This document shows positions 6,832 through 6,880 of a stretch of DNA of 6,880 nt, piece by piece (the first letter of the stretch is position 1; every line of letters begins with the position of its first letter). The position numbers were made by a program, and so were the translations under genes. Source of the stretch: Candidatus Eiseniibacteriota bacterium (lineage in GTDB: Bacteria; Arandabacterota; Arandabacteria; Arandabacterales; Arandabacteraceae); the NCBI GenBank assembly GCA_030592245.1, contig JAUVJV010000122.1:1-6880 (forward strand), written 5' to 3'. The notes beneath the pieces were generated by a model. That model had not been told where the DNA came from. It was given only the letters and a program-made list of their open reading frames with translations, and did not search any database.

Positions 6832-6880
6832 GTGAATCGAACATTCATAATGGACGAGACCTGGGATTATCTGATAATCT
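6832..6880 (+). CDS. Possible start of an unknown gene (cut by the window edge)
   Basis: A frame without stops begins at GTG 6832, with an in-frame ATG at 6850, and runs to the right edge. It reads MNRTFIMDETWDYLII, sixteen residues. AGG at 6821-6823 is a weak ribosome site eight bases before the GTG; the ATG has none. The peptide is too short to recognise a family, and chance alone could leave a frame open for 49 bases. Confidence 0.3.
   Translation, partial: MNRTFIMDETWDYLII

Overview
The window is bacterial chromosome, GC-rich by eye and almost fully coding. It shows good Shine-Dalgarno sites, sigma70-like promoters and frequent use of AGG for arginine. No gene here fixes the taxonomy. 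The style (AGG-rich code, a GalT/GlgA pair, a FemAB-type protein like those of exopolysaccharide loci) would fit a free-living member of a deep Actinomycetota or a deltaproteobacterium-like lineage, but this is a guess. There are no mobile elements, CRISPR arrays or phage genes.

Layout: (1) 1-371, minus strand, the first 123 codons of a family 2 glycosyltransferase that runs off the left edge. Its near-consensus promoter lies so close to the ATG that the mRNA should be leaderless. (2) 447-4008, plus strand, a three-gene surface-glycan cluster: a NodB-type polysaccharide deacetylase whose catalytic motif 1 seems to sit at the C-terminus, a family 4 glycosyltransferase with a four-cysteine insert, and a FemAB/GNAT-like acyltransferase. 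(3) 4094-6627, plus strand, a two-gene unit with its own likely promoter: a GalT-family nucleotidylyltransferase and glycogen synthase GlgA. (4) 6679-6797, a promoter and a complete tRNA-Gly(GCC) gene with encoded CCA. (5) 6832-6880, the possible start of another gene.

How the genes work together: GT2, deacetylase, GT4 and FemAB-like protein are a typical set for building and modifying a lipid-linked or exported polysaccharide. GalT and GlgA handle sugar nucleotides and storage glucan. The GalT-like protein has HTHTQ in place of the HPHGQ of classical GalT, and it is coupled to an ADP-glucose-using enzyme. Its true nucleotide sugar is therefore open. The most interesting leads are the apparently permuted deacetylase, the leaderless GT2 promoter and the substrate of the GalT-like enzyme. 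I see no clear evidence for an entirely new multi-gene system.
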